Shown: piece by piece, positions 35,256 through 47,553 of the stretch
Layout: each line of letters starts with the position of its first letter
Position numbering within the stretch: the stretch's first letter is position 1
Source of the DNA: Myotis daubentonii
Lineage: Eukaryota; Chordata; Mammalia; Chiroptera; Vespertilionidae
DNA: 64,000 bases
Assembly (NCBI RefSeq): GCF_963259705.1
Contig: NC_081842.1
Span: forward strand, 90,510,433 to 90,574,432
Direction: 5' to 3'
Translations under genes and position numbers: made by a program
The notes under the pieces: model-generated
Database searches by the model: none
Seen by the model: the letters and a program-made list of their open reading frames with translations, nothing else
Told to the model about the DNA's origin: nothing

Positions 35256-38200
35256 AGTGGGAAAAAGTGAAGTTGAAAAATACCAAAAAGAAACAAAATA
35301 AGAGTAGTAAACATTAAGATAATGAAGTACTGAATTGTTATAAAGGTGTATTCATACAAGTAGAAAATAATGAAGTAATGGAATGAGTTAATAGTAGAAC
35401 GGTGGCAAAATAATTTTAAATCTCATATGAGGGTTGTTATGGTAATAGGAAAAGAAAATTTGAAGAGAGATGTGGAACATCATAAAAAACTTTCTGGAGT
35501 AGTTAGTGCATCTCAGCTGTCATGACCTCCGGGACAACCCTGAGTAGGGTCCTCGGTGGAGTGGGTTCTCCACACATGCCCTAATTGGACGCCCTGCTTC
35601 TCTTCTATAATCTGGGCCTTCCATAGTAGTGTAGCTACTGGTACAAAAAGAAATATGTTGCTCATTTTTTTCTACTTGTATAACTGGATTTATTCCTGAA
35701 CCCCGGGGAGGACTTTGAAAGTGGAGGTGATATTAAAGAGTTTCAGCCTTTTTGTCCATCTTCCATTTGTATTTTGAAGAGTGGTTACAAATTGCTCTAG
35801 GGAAAGTTGAGAAGCAATAAGTTTAGGATTTAAGGGGAATATAGTAATTTGTGTTTCACACTTTCCTTAGATAGTTTCTCAAAATCTCCCAGGTGATATA
35901 TGTTTCAAAATAATATTGTTTTAATCTATTGATGACAAATGAATAGGAGCACTTGAATTGCTTCCAACCAGAAAATAAGATTAGCCTACAGTCATTTGTA
36001 ATTCTTTGCAGCCATCTCTTACGTGATAAATAGGTATCTGCTAGATTCTCTATGCTGGAAGATCCAGATCCGGATAGTCTTTGCTTGGGAAGGAAATATT
36101 TTATCGAAATCTTTTCAATTTGATGTTGCATCAGAGAAACAAGGATGATTATAACTTTTGTCCTACTCAATATACCGTATTACTAATTTTGCTATACTGT
36201 TAAGTTTTTTATTACTCAGCAAGGGTTTAGAATATTCTTATTCTTCAATATGGGTAACTTAGTTTATGCTTTGAGTACTATTCAGGGAAGAGTATGGGCA
36301 GTGAATTATGTGTAACTCTTGAGTAAGTTTCGTATCAGGGTACTGAAATGATATTGCTGTTGATATCATAAGGTTACTAGTAATTTTTGGTGATCTGTTT
36401 TCAATATATATACAAATATTAAGTTATCATGATGTATACCTGAAACTAATATAGCATTCTATCAGTTACAGTTTAATAAAAAAAGAAAATAAAGGACAGA
36501 TGTGTCAGTCTTACAATATCTTTAATCCAAAAAATTTAGCAAATTTTTATTTTGATTAAATGGGTTACTGAACTTATTGGTTATAATCAGTCAAAGTGTT
36601 CAAAGATTTCTACATAGAGTTATGGACATAAAACTAGTCATGGGTTAACTAGTCTTAAAATGGGAAAAATTGAATACAAAAATTCACATTAATAACAATT
36701 GTATATGATACACTGCACATGGGCTGGCACCATGCTAACAATCACATTTCAAATTCTGACCAGTTGAGGACTTATAGATAAGGAATGCATGAATTGCCTA
36801 TAATAAGGGCCATGACTCTCAAGGGAATTATTATGTGGTTGGGGGGACTTTAAGAATATGGTGTCCAGAATCTTTGATTTTCCACAGGTATGCTTGTGTT
36901 TGTGCAGTATGTACATGTGCACCATGTGTGGCAAAAGTGATGGTAGTATGAAAGGCTAAAAAATTCCAAGGTGTGGAAAGAGATCTATGGAAACCTGAGT
37001 AAACAAGGAATTCCAATAATATAATATTTTAATATAATAATAATGATAGTCTAATTTGTGCATCTCTACGTACCTGACATTGTGTTGGGTACTTCTATTT
37101 ATGAAACCTACCATTAGTTTATGAATAATCAATGAGTCCTGTGCTATTTTTAAGAATTCCAGACACTTGGACCTCATTCTTGCAGACTCTGAAAATCTAC
37201 ATCATTGTATGGCCATTCTCCTATAGCTCTTCTATTTTTGTATCATAATTATTTGGATGCTTAACTTATTTTCCAAGTTAAACTCTACACTTCTTGATTG
37301 CTATTCACCTTATTTGTATAGTGATTTTATACTCAGTGGATAAATGCTAAATATCTAGTTAGTGAGTGAATGAATTTTTCTCTTGATCTGAGTTCTACAA
37401 ATGGTTAACACAGCAATGCAACATCATAATCCAAGACAATACATATGAAAGTAATCAGCCATTCTAAATAAATAGCAGGATCCTACTAATAACACAAAAG
37501 TAACTGTGCTCACAAAAATCAATAGTAGAACTATAACTACTTATTTAACATTAATTTTTCATTGCTGAGCTTGTTAATAAAAATGCTACTTTCTTTCCTA
37601 AAGGAATCTCCATAATGCAAATGTTTCATAAGTATGTTTTATTCTACAAGTATTTGCATGTTCAAATTTGTGAGGCCCAGAATTTCATACTGCCAGTCTC
37701 CAATTACCATTTAAAGTTCTAATGCTGAAATTTGCAAAGGTGTAATTAGGAGGTGAAATAATAAAACCTTCCAGTGTCCACAATACAAAATGTCAGTGCT
37801 GCTAACAATTAAATGTGGTAACATTTAAATAATGAACTTCCATTGACACTCGAAGAATAAAATGTAGCTATTAGGACGACATCTACATAGCAGATGATTT
37901 CACAGGAAAGCGCTCAGGCCTCCATCAAGTTAGGAATCAATAGAACCTAGGCAAGTGTGGTACAAAGGCAAGGTCTCAGCTCCTGAAAGGCCCTCTGTGC
38001 TAGAGCTATATTAAATTATCACAGCTAATGCAAACCAACCTTGGAGTAAAAGATAAAAGGGTGAAGTTCTCACAAATGATCATTTATCACTCCATTCCGA
38101 AATGCAGACAGCATTCATTACAGATTGAAATGCCACTCAAATTTCATCATTTAGTAGGGTTTTGAAACAGCCAAACCATTAACAGGGGAGAGAAGCTTTT

Positions 38201-40347
38201 TATATTTATACAACCAGTGACTAATGAAACATTATACTCTGTGTGCAAAAGGGGTGAAAAAAACACCTTTATTTTGTAATGAACCCAATTGGAGCCCTTT
38301 TAAACACAGTGTAATATGGTCTCACTGTCTCATCGAGCCTCTCATTACTTGTGTCGATAATCCTGGGTAAACTACTGTTGAACTTCACAGCATTTATATA
38401 GTAGCATGAATAGCATTAAACTATGGGGTGCTTTTGACAAATTGTAGTTCAAAAAGCAAAGCCAAAAATTACTTCTTACAAAGTGCTTAGAAAAGCATTT
38501 ATTAGAAATGTGTCAACCGCCAACTACCTAAAGGCAGCTTGGCTACTTAGGAAATCACGCTGTTGGCTGGCTCACAGACACTTGGAACACATGTGAATTT
38601 TCCCCACTTGAATTACTTTAAAAAAACAAACAACATTCCTTTTATTTAAGTATATTATTTTCTGCCACTCCCTTCTAATTCTATATTTTTAATTTCATAT
38701 TGCTTTTGACATAATGTGACATGCTGTGCAACAATCTCCCAGGTCCCAAGAAACTCTCAGGTGAGAGACACACTTAGAAAGTTAAGGGTGAATCTGACTA
38801 GACTTCATTTACATGAGTGCATGATCTACACAGCCAGGTCAGCATGAATGGAAAGCTACTCCCAAATTATGCTCTAAGGATACACTCAATGATTCCATTC
38901 TCTCTGGAAGAAAGGTGGCAGGAGTGTCTACAAGGATTCACCACATTTAATTCCAATATATCAGTCTAATTTGATTAGGCTGATCTTTCTCAAAAGATGG
39001 AATATGCACAATTCATAATATGCTAGAAATTAATCTCTCATCTCTACCTTTAAGATGTTTGTATGTGGACAGTCTAGGACAGTCTATTCACTGAGAACCT
39101 TCATTTGCCTTTGACAACAAAGTAGTATTTAGAATTAAGAGATTGTATACACTAAAGCAATTTGGAAGTAGAATATTAGCTTAATATATTAATTTTTATC
39201 CAATTTTGCCCTATATTACAGTAAAATAAATACCTGGGTAAAAACATAATACAATTATTGTTTCCCTAAATTTAAATATATTTTCAAAGAATTCGATTTT
39301 GCCCCCCCCCAAATTCTTTTTTTGTAACTAACTCATGCTTCTTACAGTATTCTATAATTTAGTCCATGAGAAAATATATCAAATAAAACTACCCTCTTCA
39401 TTATGTCTAAGATCCACTGGATTTATGAAAACATCATGATTTATGCAATACTTATTTTGAATACTGTAATAATGTGTAGAACACAGTACTAGTCTTAGTA
39501 AAGTTTTCTTGGTGAAATATATGAGGAAAATGTTCCACTCCCCATAGCTTCTCTCTGTCGGAGGTTCATAATATACCCTGCATATTAAAAAGTTCTGAGA
39601 AATTCTTCAACAACGAAACCTGACTTACTTTGTTTATTGAGATAGTTTTCAATCTCATCAAAGTTACCTCCATCCAACAAAATGTTAGTGTTACATTATA
39701 AACAACATAATGTGACTTTTGGAGGTTGGAAAAAGGTGGTACTTTTCAATTTTGTGTGTTAATATTTATTTCTGAATTTTGTTATATATACTCAAATTGT
39801 GAGGTTAGTGGAGTGGGAAAAATGTCTGTGGGTGTTTTAAATATTGTTCATAAGAAATTAACACAGTTGTCATTAATATTGCATACCTCTATTTCTGCTC
39901 CATCTCAATGACATTCTATCACTCTTTGTGAAACCAGTTACAGTGATTATAAGTACATTTAAATGACAATACAACCAAAATTAGCTTATGGGGAATATAA
40001 TCTTTATGATTCTGATTTATAACTAGAAGCATTTATTTGTATAATTGAAAGAAAACCATTACTATAACTTAATAGTCACCACACAAAATTACACAATATA
40101 TTTTTAATAAGGAAGACTTATCATAAAATTAATTTTTATTTTTAGTGTATCTTTTAATTTTATTTTATTAGTTTGACTCAGAACACGTTAAAAGTGAATC
40201 TTGGAGATATTTACACTTATGAGACCTTCTGAAAGAAAAAGAAAAACCTATTTAATTTTGTGTATTATTCTAAAGACTTTGAAAACTTCAAATAATTTTT
40301 CAAGGGATTCATTATTTCACATATGATGATGTCCAAAAGGTACTTAC
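35256..40347. other. CADM2 intron next to the Ig exon, repeat-poor
   Basis: Over 5 kb almost free of young repeats. A faint L2/MIR-type tail (TAAATGCTAA, AGTGAGTGAATGAATTT) lies near 37340-37376. A small GC-richer patch at about 35500-35640 is unexplained. The 37600-38450 part looks like a candidate conserved non-coding element (see findings). Confidence 0.5.
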
Positions 40348-40526
40348 CATGTACAATGAGAACATACTCTGCACTGCTTTGGCCAATGGTGTTGGTGGCT
40401 TCACATCGATATGTACCGTTATCCGTTTTGTTCAGGAAAAGAATATTTAGCTCTCTACCACTCACAACCATCCGATCAGGATCTGGTAATTCTCCACCAT
40501 CCTTTGTCCACAAAACAGGTTCTGGC
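40348..40526 (-). CDS. CADM2: CADM2 internal exon, second half of third Ig domain
   Basis: CADM2 is a type I membrane protein of the SynCAM/nectin-like family, which mediates cell adhesion at synapses and axons. This 179-nt exon contributes one base, 59 codons and one base. The translated part starts PEPVLWTKDGGELPDPDR and ends SSAEYVLIVH. It carries the Ig-fold Trp (VLW), the DNGTYRCEA signature with the second disulfide Cys, and overlapping N-glycosylation sequons NKT and NGT. On the minus strand the acceptor reads CATCCAATAG before the exon, with a CTAAC branch-like site upstream, and the donor reads ATG|GTAAGTA. The last base G would form Asp with the next exon, matching the known VHD junction of CADM2. 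An open frame runs past both splice sites (40265-40618) but those extensions are intron. I recognised the family by its protein sequence; paralogues CADM1/3/4 differ in this stretch. Confidence is very high. Confidence 0.96.
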
Positions 40527-41029
40527 CTATTGGATGTAAACACACATATAGTTAGAAAAATTAAGAAAATGCTACATATTTTGTGAATTAAATAAATCAA
40601 GCAGTTTATGTTTAACACCCATTTTGTACATAAACATGTGCTAACTTCTATAAGGTATCAAAAGAACCATCATGCACTCACTCAGAAGATTTGAAGGGAT
40701 GACAAATATACTTAACTAGGCAGGATATACACTTTCTTAGACAGGCACTAAAAAAGTAATTTGTTGAGTCATCATAGGAGTCCCTGATATATAGCAGTTC
40801 CTGTGGGCCTGATCTGCTGCTAAGGACTCATACTTGCTAATGTTTGGAGAACTGTCCTTGAGCTATTGGAACAGCTTTTTCACCAAAGGTACCTGGAATG
40901 ATACTTTTGCACTAGGGCCACCATTGCGACACAGTTGTTGCCTGAGACCACTTAAAGCTTTTTCTCTTTTTGTCTCCTGCTTTTCTCATTCCCCTAAATG
41001 TTATTATTGATAGTTCTCTCATTTTTGCC
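40527..41029. other. CADM2 intron upstream of the Ig exon, proximal part
   Basis: Unique intronic sequence with no exon seen. Confidence 0.5.
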
Positions 41030-41340
41030 CATAGTTTTATTAATATACAATTAACATGTAATGCTGCATTAGCTTAAGGTGTACAATATAAAGATTTGAC
41101 ATATGCATATATTGCAAAATGATTACCACAATAAGATTAGTTAACATTCGTAGCCTACATAGTTATAATTTTTGTGTGTGATGAGAACTTTAAAAATTAC
41201 TGTCAGCAGTTTTGAGATATACAATGCAGTCTTGTTAACTATAGTAATCATGTTGTACATTACATCCCAGGAGTTTTTATTTTATAACTGGAAGTTAATA
41301 CCTTTTGACCACATTCACATATTTACCCTACTCCCACCCC
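41030..41340 (-). mobile_element. Old L1 3' UTR fragment, antisense
   Basis: ACTATAGTAATCATGTTGTA followed by CATTACATCCCAGGAG and TTTATAACTGGAAGTTAATA matches the complement of the 3' UTR of older mammalian L1 elements. Confidence 0.75.
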
Positions 41341-41349
41341 ATCTCTGAC

Positions 41350-42365
41350 CTCTTTTATTCAATATTGTACTTGATGTCTTAGCCAGAGAAATTAAGCAGG
41401 AAAAGTAAATAAAGAACACCCAAATTAGAAAGAAAAAAGGAAAACTCACTATTTATAGATGTCATGGTACATATAGAAAACGCTAAAGACTTTACCCCCA
41501 CACTTCCCCCAAATACAAACTGTTAGAACTAATATGTGAATTCAGTAAAGCTGCAGACTACAGAATAAATATACAAAATGAATACATTTATATACAGTAG
41601 CAGCAAACTATCAGAAAAATAAATCAAGAAAACCACCCCATTTACAACTGAATCAAAAAGAATAAAATACTTAGGAAAAATTTGATCATAGGTAAAAGAT
41701 ATGTACACTGAAAACTGTAAGACATTGATGAAAAACATTAAGAAGACACATAAATTGAAATATATTTAACTCAATGCTTATAAATTCAAAAATTAATTTT
41801 GTTAAAATACCCATATGACCCAAAGCCATCTACAGATTCAATGCAATCCCTATAAAATTTCAATGACATTTTTCCAAAAAACAAAACAACAATACTAACA
41901 TTTTCACGGAACCACAAAGGCCCTGAATAACCAAGAAATTTTTAGGAAGAAGAAAAATATCTAGATGGATTACATTTTCTGGGTCCAAACTGTATTACAA
42001 ACCTATAGTAATTAAACCAGTATGATATTGGCATAAATACAGGTATATAGATCAATGGAAAAGAATAAAGAACCCAAAAATAAACCCAAGCACAAGTGGT
42101 CAATTAATTTTTGAATATGGAGTCAAGAATACACAATGGAGAAAGGACAATTTCTTAAATAAATGATGCTGCTAAAACTGCAAAAAAAAAAAAAGCTGGA
42201 TCTCTATCTTATACAATACACAAAAGTTATCTCAAAATGAATGACAGAGTTGAATGTAAGATCTGAAGCTATCAAACTATGAGGAGAAAACATAGACAGC
42301 AAGCTCCTTGATATCGATCTTGACAATATTTTTTGTATTTAATACCAAAAGCAAAGGCAACATAA
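41350..42365 (+). mobile_element. L1 ORF2 C-terminal part, left of nested insertion
   Basis: The block GATGTCTTAGCCAGAGAAAT, then CATCTACAGATTCAATGCAA and GATATTGGCATAAATACAGG, follows the L1 ORF2 order. It stops in the middle of the motif that resumes at 44577 (GACTACATCAAACTAAAAAG). Confidence 0.9.
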
Positions 42366-44572
42366 ACAAAAATAAATGTGTGGCTGTTGGTGTTCCATGC
42401 CATTAAGTCAACTCCTGGTGACCCTATGAATGAGTGATGTCTACAATATCTTATCCTTAAATGCCCTGCTTAGCTCCTGTAGACTCCTGCCCATTGCTTC
42501 TTTTATGGAGTGAATCTCTCATATTTGTTGTTCCTCTTTTCCTGCTGCCTCATTTTTTCCAAGCAATGCTGCTTGTTTGTTGTTTCCCCAGAGAATCGTG
42601 CCTTTTCATTATGTGCCCAAGTGGGACAGCTTTTTTGTTTTGTTTTGTTTTGTTTTGTTTTGTTTTGTAATTTTTACCTCCAGCAATGTTTCAGGTTTAA
42701 TTTGCTCTAGAACACACTTATTCACCTACCTGGAGGTCCAGGGTCTCTTAGAGCTCTCTTCCAACACCATATTTCAAATGAATCAATTGTTTTCCTATTA
42801 GCCATCTTCACTGTTCAGTTTTGGCACCCAAACAACATAGCAACTGGGGATACAAGGGTGTAAATTACCTTAGCTTTTGTCTCCAATGACACATCTTTTC
42901 TCTTGATGATTTTTCCTAATTCATCCATTGCTGCCCTTCAAGTCTCAGCTTTCTCTTAAATTCATGACTACAGTCTTCATTTAAATTAGTGACTGAACCA
43001 GGACAAGCAAAATCTTTAAGAATTTCAATATCTTCACTGTCTATGTAAGGTCATGTATTTCTTCTACAGTCCTTATGTTTGTTTTCTTGATGTTCAAATG
43101 CAGTGATCCTTTGGTACTTTCTTTTTTCATTTTCATCAGAAGCTTCTTCAAATCATTGCTACTTTATGCCAATAAAATATGTTATTTGCATATATTAAGT
43201 TATTGATATTTCTTCCACCTATTTTAATCCTCCTTCCTCTGAATTTAGCCCCATTTTTGACAGGATATGCTCTGTGTACAGATTAAACAAATAGAAAGAT
43301 AAAAATGCATTCATGTCTGACACATTTGCCTGTAGAAAGTCACTCTGTCTCTCCATATTCTATCCTGACAGTGGCTTCCTGTCTGCAACACTGTTTATGT
43401 ATCCAGATGATCAATCAAGTGCTGGGGTGTGCCACTTTCTTTCAGAACAACCCCTCGTTTTCATGATCCATGCAGTCAAAGGCTTTACTGTAGTCTATAA
43501 AACATAGACTTACATTCTTCTGGAATTCTTTGGAGCGCTCCAGTATTCAGCAAATGTTTGTGATTAAATTTTGAATATCTTTTACCTTGTTGAGTCCAGC
43601 ATTTCTTGCTCCATGTAAGGTAGAAGGAGCCTTCATTGCATTACCTTGAGCATCACTTCACTTTTGTGGACAATTAGAGCAATGGTCCTTAGTTACTGCA
43701 CTTCTTGGAATGTCATTTATTGAAAATTAGGATGTATATTGAATATTTTCAGTCTGTAGGCCATTGTTTGGTTTTCCATATTTGTTGATATATCCTTGTT
43801 AGGATATTGACAGATTCAGTCTTTATGGCTTGAAGTAATCCCATCAGTGTCACATCTAACCTTAGTGATTTACTTACTTGTCCTCGATACTTTCAGGGTA
43901 GCTTTCACTTCAGTTTCTAGAATCATAGTTCTTCCATATAGGAATGTTCTTCAAAGGTGTCTGTCATCCTTTTGTCTCTTCTGTATAGATTTTCAGTAAA
44001 TTGTTTCCACCTTCCTTTTATATTCTCTTGGTTAAGAAATATTCTTCCTTTGTCATTCAGCATTAGTCTAGGTTTGAATTTTCCAAATCTTCTGGTAGAG
44101 ATCTCTTGTTTTTCCTTTATATGTTGTTCTCTTCTACCTCCTTATATTGACTAATGTAATAGTTCTCTTTATCTCTACATGATACTTATTGAAAAATTGC
44201 ATTCAGGATTCCAGCCCTGTTTTTGTCATCTTTTACTTTTGCCTTATGCCTGCCTTTAACAATTTTTAGTGTTTCTTCTGTCATCTATAGCAGTCTGTCT
44301 TTCCTTGTTACCGCCAGCATTGCCTTTTCATATTCTTTCCTAATAATATTCCTAGTGTCAGACCACATTTCTTCTGGTTCTCAGTTGATTAGGTTTAACA
44401 GTGCAAATATCTTTTTTTATGAGGACTTTAAACTCATCAAGGATGTTATTTGTATTATATTCTGATACTACCATTCTTTCAGAGCTCTTCTTCAGCTTTA
44501 CCTTAATGTTTGATACTCACAGTTTATGCTCAGTACCACAATCAACTAACAACTTGTTTTGTTTTGGCAGAG
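42366..44572 (-). mobile_element. RTE-clade LINE inserted in L1
   Basis: Read on the minus strand, the 3' end is intact (GGGTCACCAGGAGTTGACTT and AATGGCATGGAACACC), typical of RTE-type elements. The C-terminal signature remains as GHIMKRHDSLGKQQTS, as does a KRKDVSLETKAKVIYTLVSP block. Further upstream, reverse-transcriptase blocks remain, including QEATVR and the catalytic box decayed from YADD to YANN (near 43180-43200). The 5' part is truncated at about 44572. RTE elements are sparse in bats; the subfamily cannot be named by eye. Confidence 0.8.
42631..42668. repeat. (TTTTG)n microsatellite
   Basis: Seven perfect TTTTG pentamers inside the RTE element. Confidence 0.95.
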
Positions 44573-45305
44573 TGATTTGGGGGGTCCAAACGACATATAG
44601 GACTACATCAAACTAAAAAGCTTCTGCACAACATAGAATACCATTAACAAAATCAAAAGACAATCTCCGGAATGGAATAAGTTATCTTCAAGTCATATAT
44701 CTGATAAGATTTACATATCCAACATATATAAAGAATGGATACATCTTTATAGCAAATAAATAAATCAAATAAATAAGCAGGGGAACTGAATAAACATTTT
44801 TCCAAGGAAGACATACAAATGACCAACAAGATATGCAACATCACTTATCATCTGGAAAATACAAAGCAAAACAACTTTGAGGTATCAGCTAAGAAATGTT
44901 TTGATGATTTATCATCAAACAAAAAGAACAAGAAATACAAGGGTTGCAGAAGATGTGAAAAAATAAGGAACCCTTCTGCACTGTTGTTGAGAATGTTAAT
45001 TGTTGAAACCACTATGCAAAACAGTATGAAGATAACTGAAAAAATAGAAATATCACACGTCCCACCAAATCCATTCTGGGTATTTATCCTAAAGAAATGA
45101 AATCACTATCTCAAAAAGATATATGCATCCTTTTGTTTATTGCAGCATTATTTACTTAGCCAAGACATGGAAACACCTATGTGTCCATCAATGGGTAAAT
45201 GGATAAAGAAAAATATTCCAGATAGAGTAAGTATTCAGCCATAAAGAATAAGGATAACTTGCCCTTTGAAATAGATGATAAACCTTGAGGGCATTATTTG
45301 AAGTA
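44573..45305 (+). mobile_element. L1 ORF2 end, right of RTE insertion
   Basis: L1 resumes with GACTACATCAAACTAAAAAG, CTTCTGCACAAC and continues through GGAAACACCTATGTGTCCAT and CAATGGGTAAATGGATAAAG to the ORF2 end, where a Helitron interrupts it. Confidence 0.9.
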
Positions 45306-46148
45306 CTAGAGGCCCGGTGCACAAAATTCGTGCACTGGGGTGTGTCCCTCAGCCCAGCCTGCACCCTCTCCAATTTGAGATCCCTCAGGGCATGTCTGAC
45401 TGCTGGTTTAGGCCCTATCCCAGAGGGACATCCCTCTCACAATCTGGGACTGCTAGCTCCCAACCGCTCGCCTGCCTGCCTGATTGCCCCTAACAGCTTC
45501 TGCCTGCCAGACTGATCACCCCCTAACTGCTATCCTGCCAGCCTGATTAACATCTAACTGCTCCCCTGCCATCCTGATTGCCCCCAACTGCCCTCCCCTG
45601 ATGGCCTGGTCGCCCCCAACTGCCCTCCCCTGCTGGCCTGATCTTGCCCCCAACCGCCCTCCTCTGCCGACCAATTTGGTTCTGATTGGTCAGTTTCTAT
45701 GTCAGTCAGGGTCAAAAGCTCCACCTCCTAGACAGCCATTGGCTCCTCACAGTTCACCCAGATTTGGTTCTGATTGGTCAGTTTCTATGCCAGTCAGAGT
45801 CTCTGGACCTATCAATGGGGCCTGATCAGAAAGGCAGGGCTGATCAGCAGCCCTGTTGGAGGTCTGGAGAGAAATGGAGGCACAGCTACTGACCAGGCCC
45901 AAAGAGAAAAGAGAGGCAAGTGCTGATAAACAGCTCCCACAGAGGCTATGGATCAGACCCTGCTTCTCTCTTCAGCCCACTCTCTGAGCCTGATTCGTAG
46001 ACCCTCAGCAGTCAGTGCTGGGTCACCACACCTGCTGCTGTAGTAGTCAGTGCTGAGTCACCTCGGCAACCCAGCACTGATTTCAGGACTGCCTTCCGGT
46101 TAGTCAAACCTCTGGTCGTGATGGAACCAGGGTTTTTATATATTAGGA
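45306..46148 (-). mobile_element. Chimeric Helitron inserted in L1
   Basis: The 3' end is at the left (CTAGAGGCCCGGTGCACAAA, TTCGTGCACTGG) and the 5' start at the right (minus strand TCCTAATATATAAAAACCCT GG). The 3' half matches 30616-31171. The 5' half, from about 45670, matches the CCAAT-repeat module at 31172 and 60027. Here the two are fused inside one element with a single start and a single end. Confidence 0.92.
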
Positions 46149-46201
46149 TTATAAGTCAGATAAAGATAAATACTTTGTGATTTCACTTATATGTGGAATT
46201 T

Positions 46202-46245
<44 letters not shown>

Positions 46246-46260
46246 CTGAATTAATTGAAA
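46149..46260 (+). mobile_element. L1 3' UTR, right of Helitron
   Basis: ATAAGTCAGATAAAGATAAA followed by TTTCACTTATATGTGGAATT continues the L1 of 44573. It runs into a CA tract. Confidence 0.85.
46204..46238. repeat. (CA)n microsatellite
   Basis: About 17 AC dinucleotides at the L1 3' UTR. Confidence 0.97.
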
Positions 46261-46506
46261 TCTCTTTGAATCATATAATTGCAAAGAATTCCCATCTCAA
46301 AATTTGCTTTTAGGAAAGAAGACAGAAATAAATCATGGATTTCTGCCTTTAAACATTTCACAGTATTTTATAATTATTAATGATGAGAATGGCTATTAAT
46401 AATACCACCATGTGTTGATGATGGTAATTATCCAAGATACTTTACATACATTTTCTATAATCTTCATAAGAACACTTTGGTGCATATAATTTAAAAACTT
46501 TAATTC

Positions 46507-46712
46507 AGCCCATCTGGAATAGCTCACTGTTTGAGTGTGACCTATGAATCAGGAGGTCAGGGTTTTGATTCTGGTCAGGGCATCTGCCTGGGTTGTGGGC
46601 TCAATCCCCAATGCAGGGTGTTCAGGAGGCAGCCGATCAATGATTCTCTCTCATTGATGTTTCTCTCTCTCCCTCTCTATCTTTGAAACCAATAAAAATA
46701 TATTAAAAATTA
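46507..46712 (+). mobile_element. Ves SINE
   Basis: A tRNA-like head (TAGCTCACTGTTTGAGTGTG) is followed by GGTTTTGATTCTGGTCAGGG, GGAGGCAGCCGATCAATGAT, a TCTCTC tract and the tail AATAAAAATATATTAAAAA. Confidence 0.92.
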
Positions 46713-46836
46713 ATGCATATGAGAATATAGGAGATTAGAGATGTATCTAAACTCTGTTCTGACTCCATTGTAAATGCTTAGTGTACTATCTTGTGCTTTC
46801 TAACATGGTGAATATTTTCTTAGTTCTTCAGAATTA

Positions 46837-46870
<34 letters not shown>

Positions 46871-47553
46871 ATTTGAATTTTTGGAAACTTTAGCTGTGCT
46901 GTCAACTTTGGAAAAACTATCCCAGTTGTACTGTGTTGGGTTGGCATTGTACAGAAATTAACAGCCATATTGGTCTAGAAACGTTCAAAATAATTTTTTC
47001 CATTTGTACAGGGGCAATGCACTGTATTAAATATGTAAGGTCTTAATCTACATGGGTTTGATTACAGAAACTAATACAGTATTCTCTAAATAAAAAAAAA
47101 AGAATTTTCTAATTTAATCATAATTTAACACATCATCTGCAATTATTTTTGGAAAATATTTAATTATTTGTTTATTTTGGATAAAACACTAAAGTTATGG
47201 ATACAATAAGTATATATGTCTTATTAAGTGGTGGGTATAACTATCACACATTTCCTGAGAAAAAGATTACATTTTTTGACAAAATTTGTCAAACAGATAA
47301 AATTTGTGAACCAAATAATAATAAATATTGTAAATCCTATTGAAACAAGCAGATTGGAAATATTACAAAAGAATTTCTTAGTTTAAATAGTAAAAACTTG
47401 GAGAAAGAACAAAGAAGACAGTTTTATTAGGACAGTACCCATGAAACTTCTGAAAGAGGATTCTATGAAAAATAAAATATAAAATATCCAAAGCTATTGG
47501 AAAATATAATAATTTATATCATCTAATTACATGGACAACTCACTTTCATAGTA
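46713..47553. other. CADM2 intron with a TA tract
   Basis: AT-rich intron. A (TA)n tract lies at about 46837-46870. Nothing else is recognised. Confidence 0.5.

Noticed and set aside
40323..40586. Plus-strand 87-codon frame
   Set aside because: Antisense shadow of the CADM2 Ig exon.
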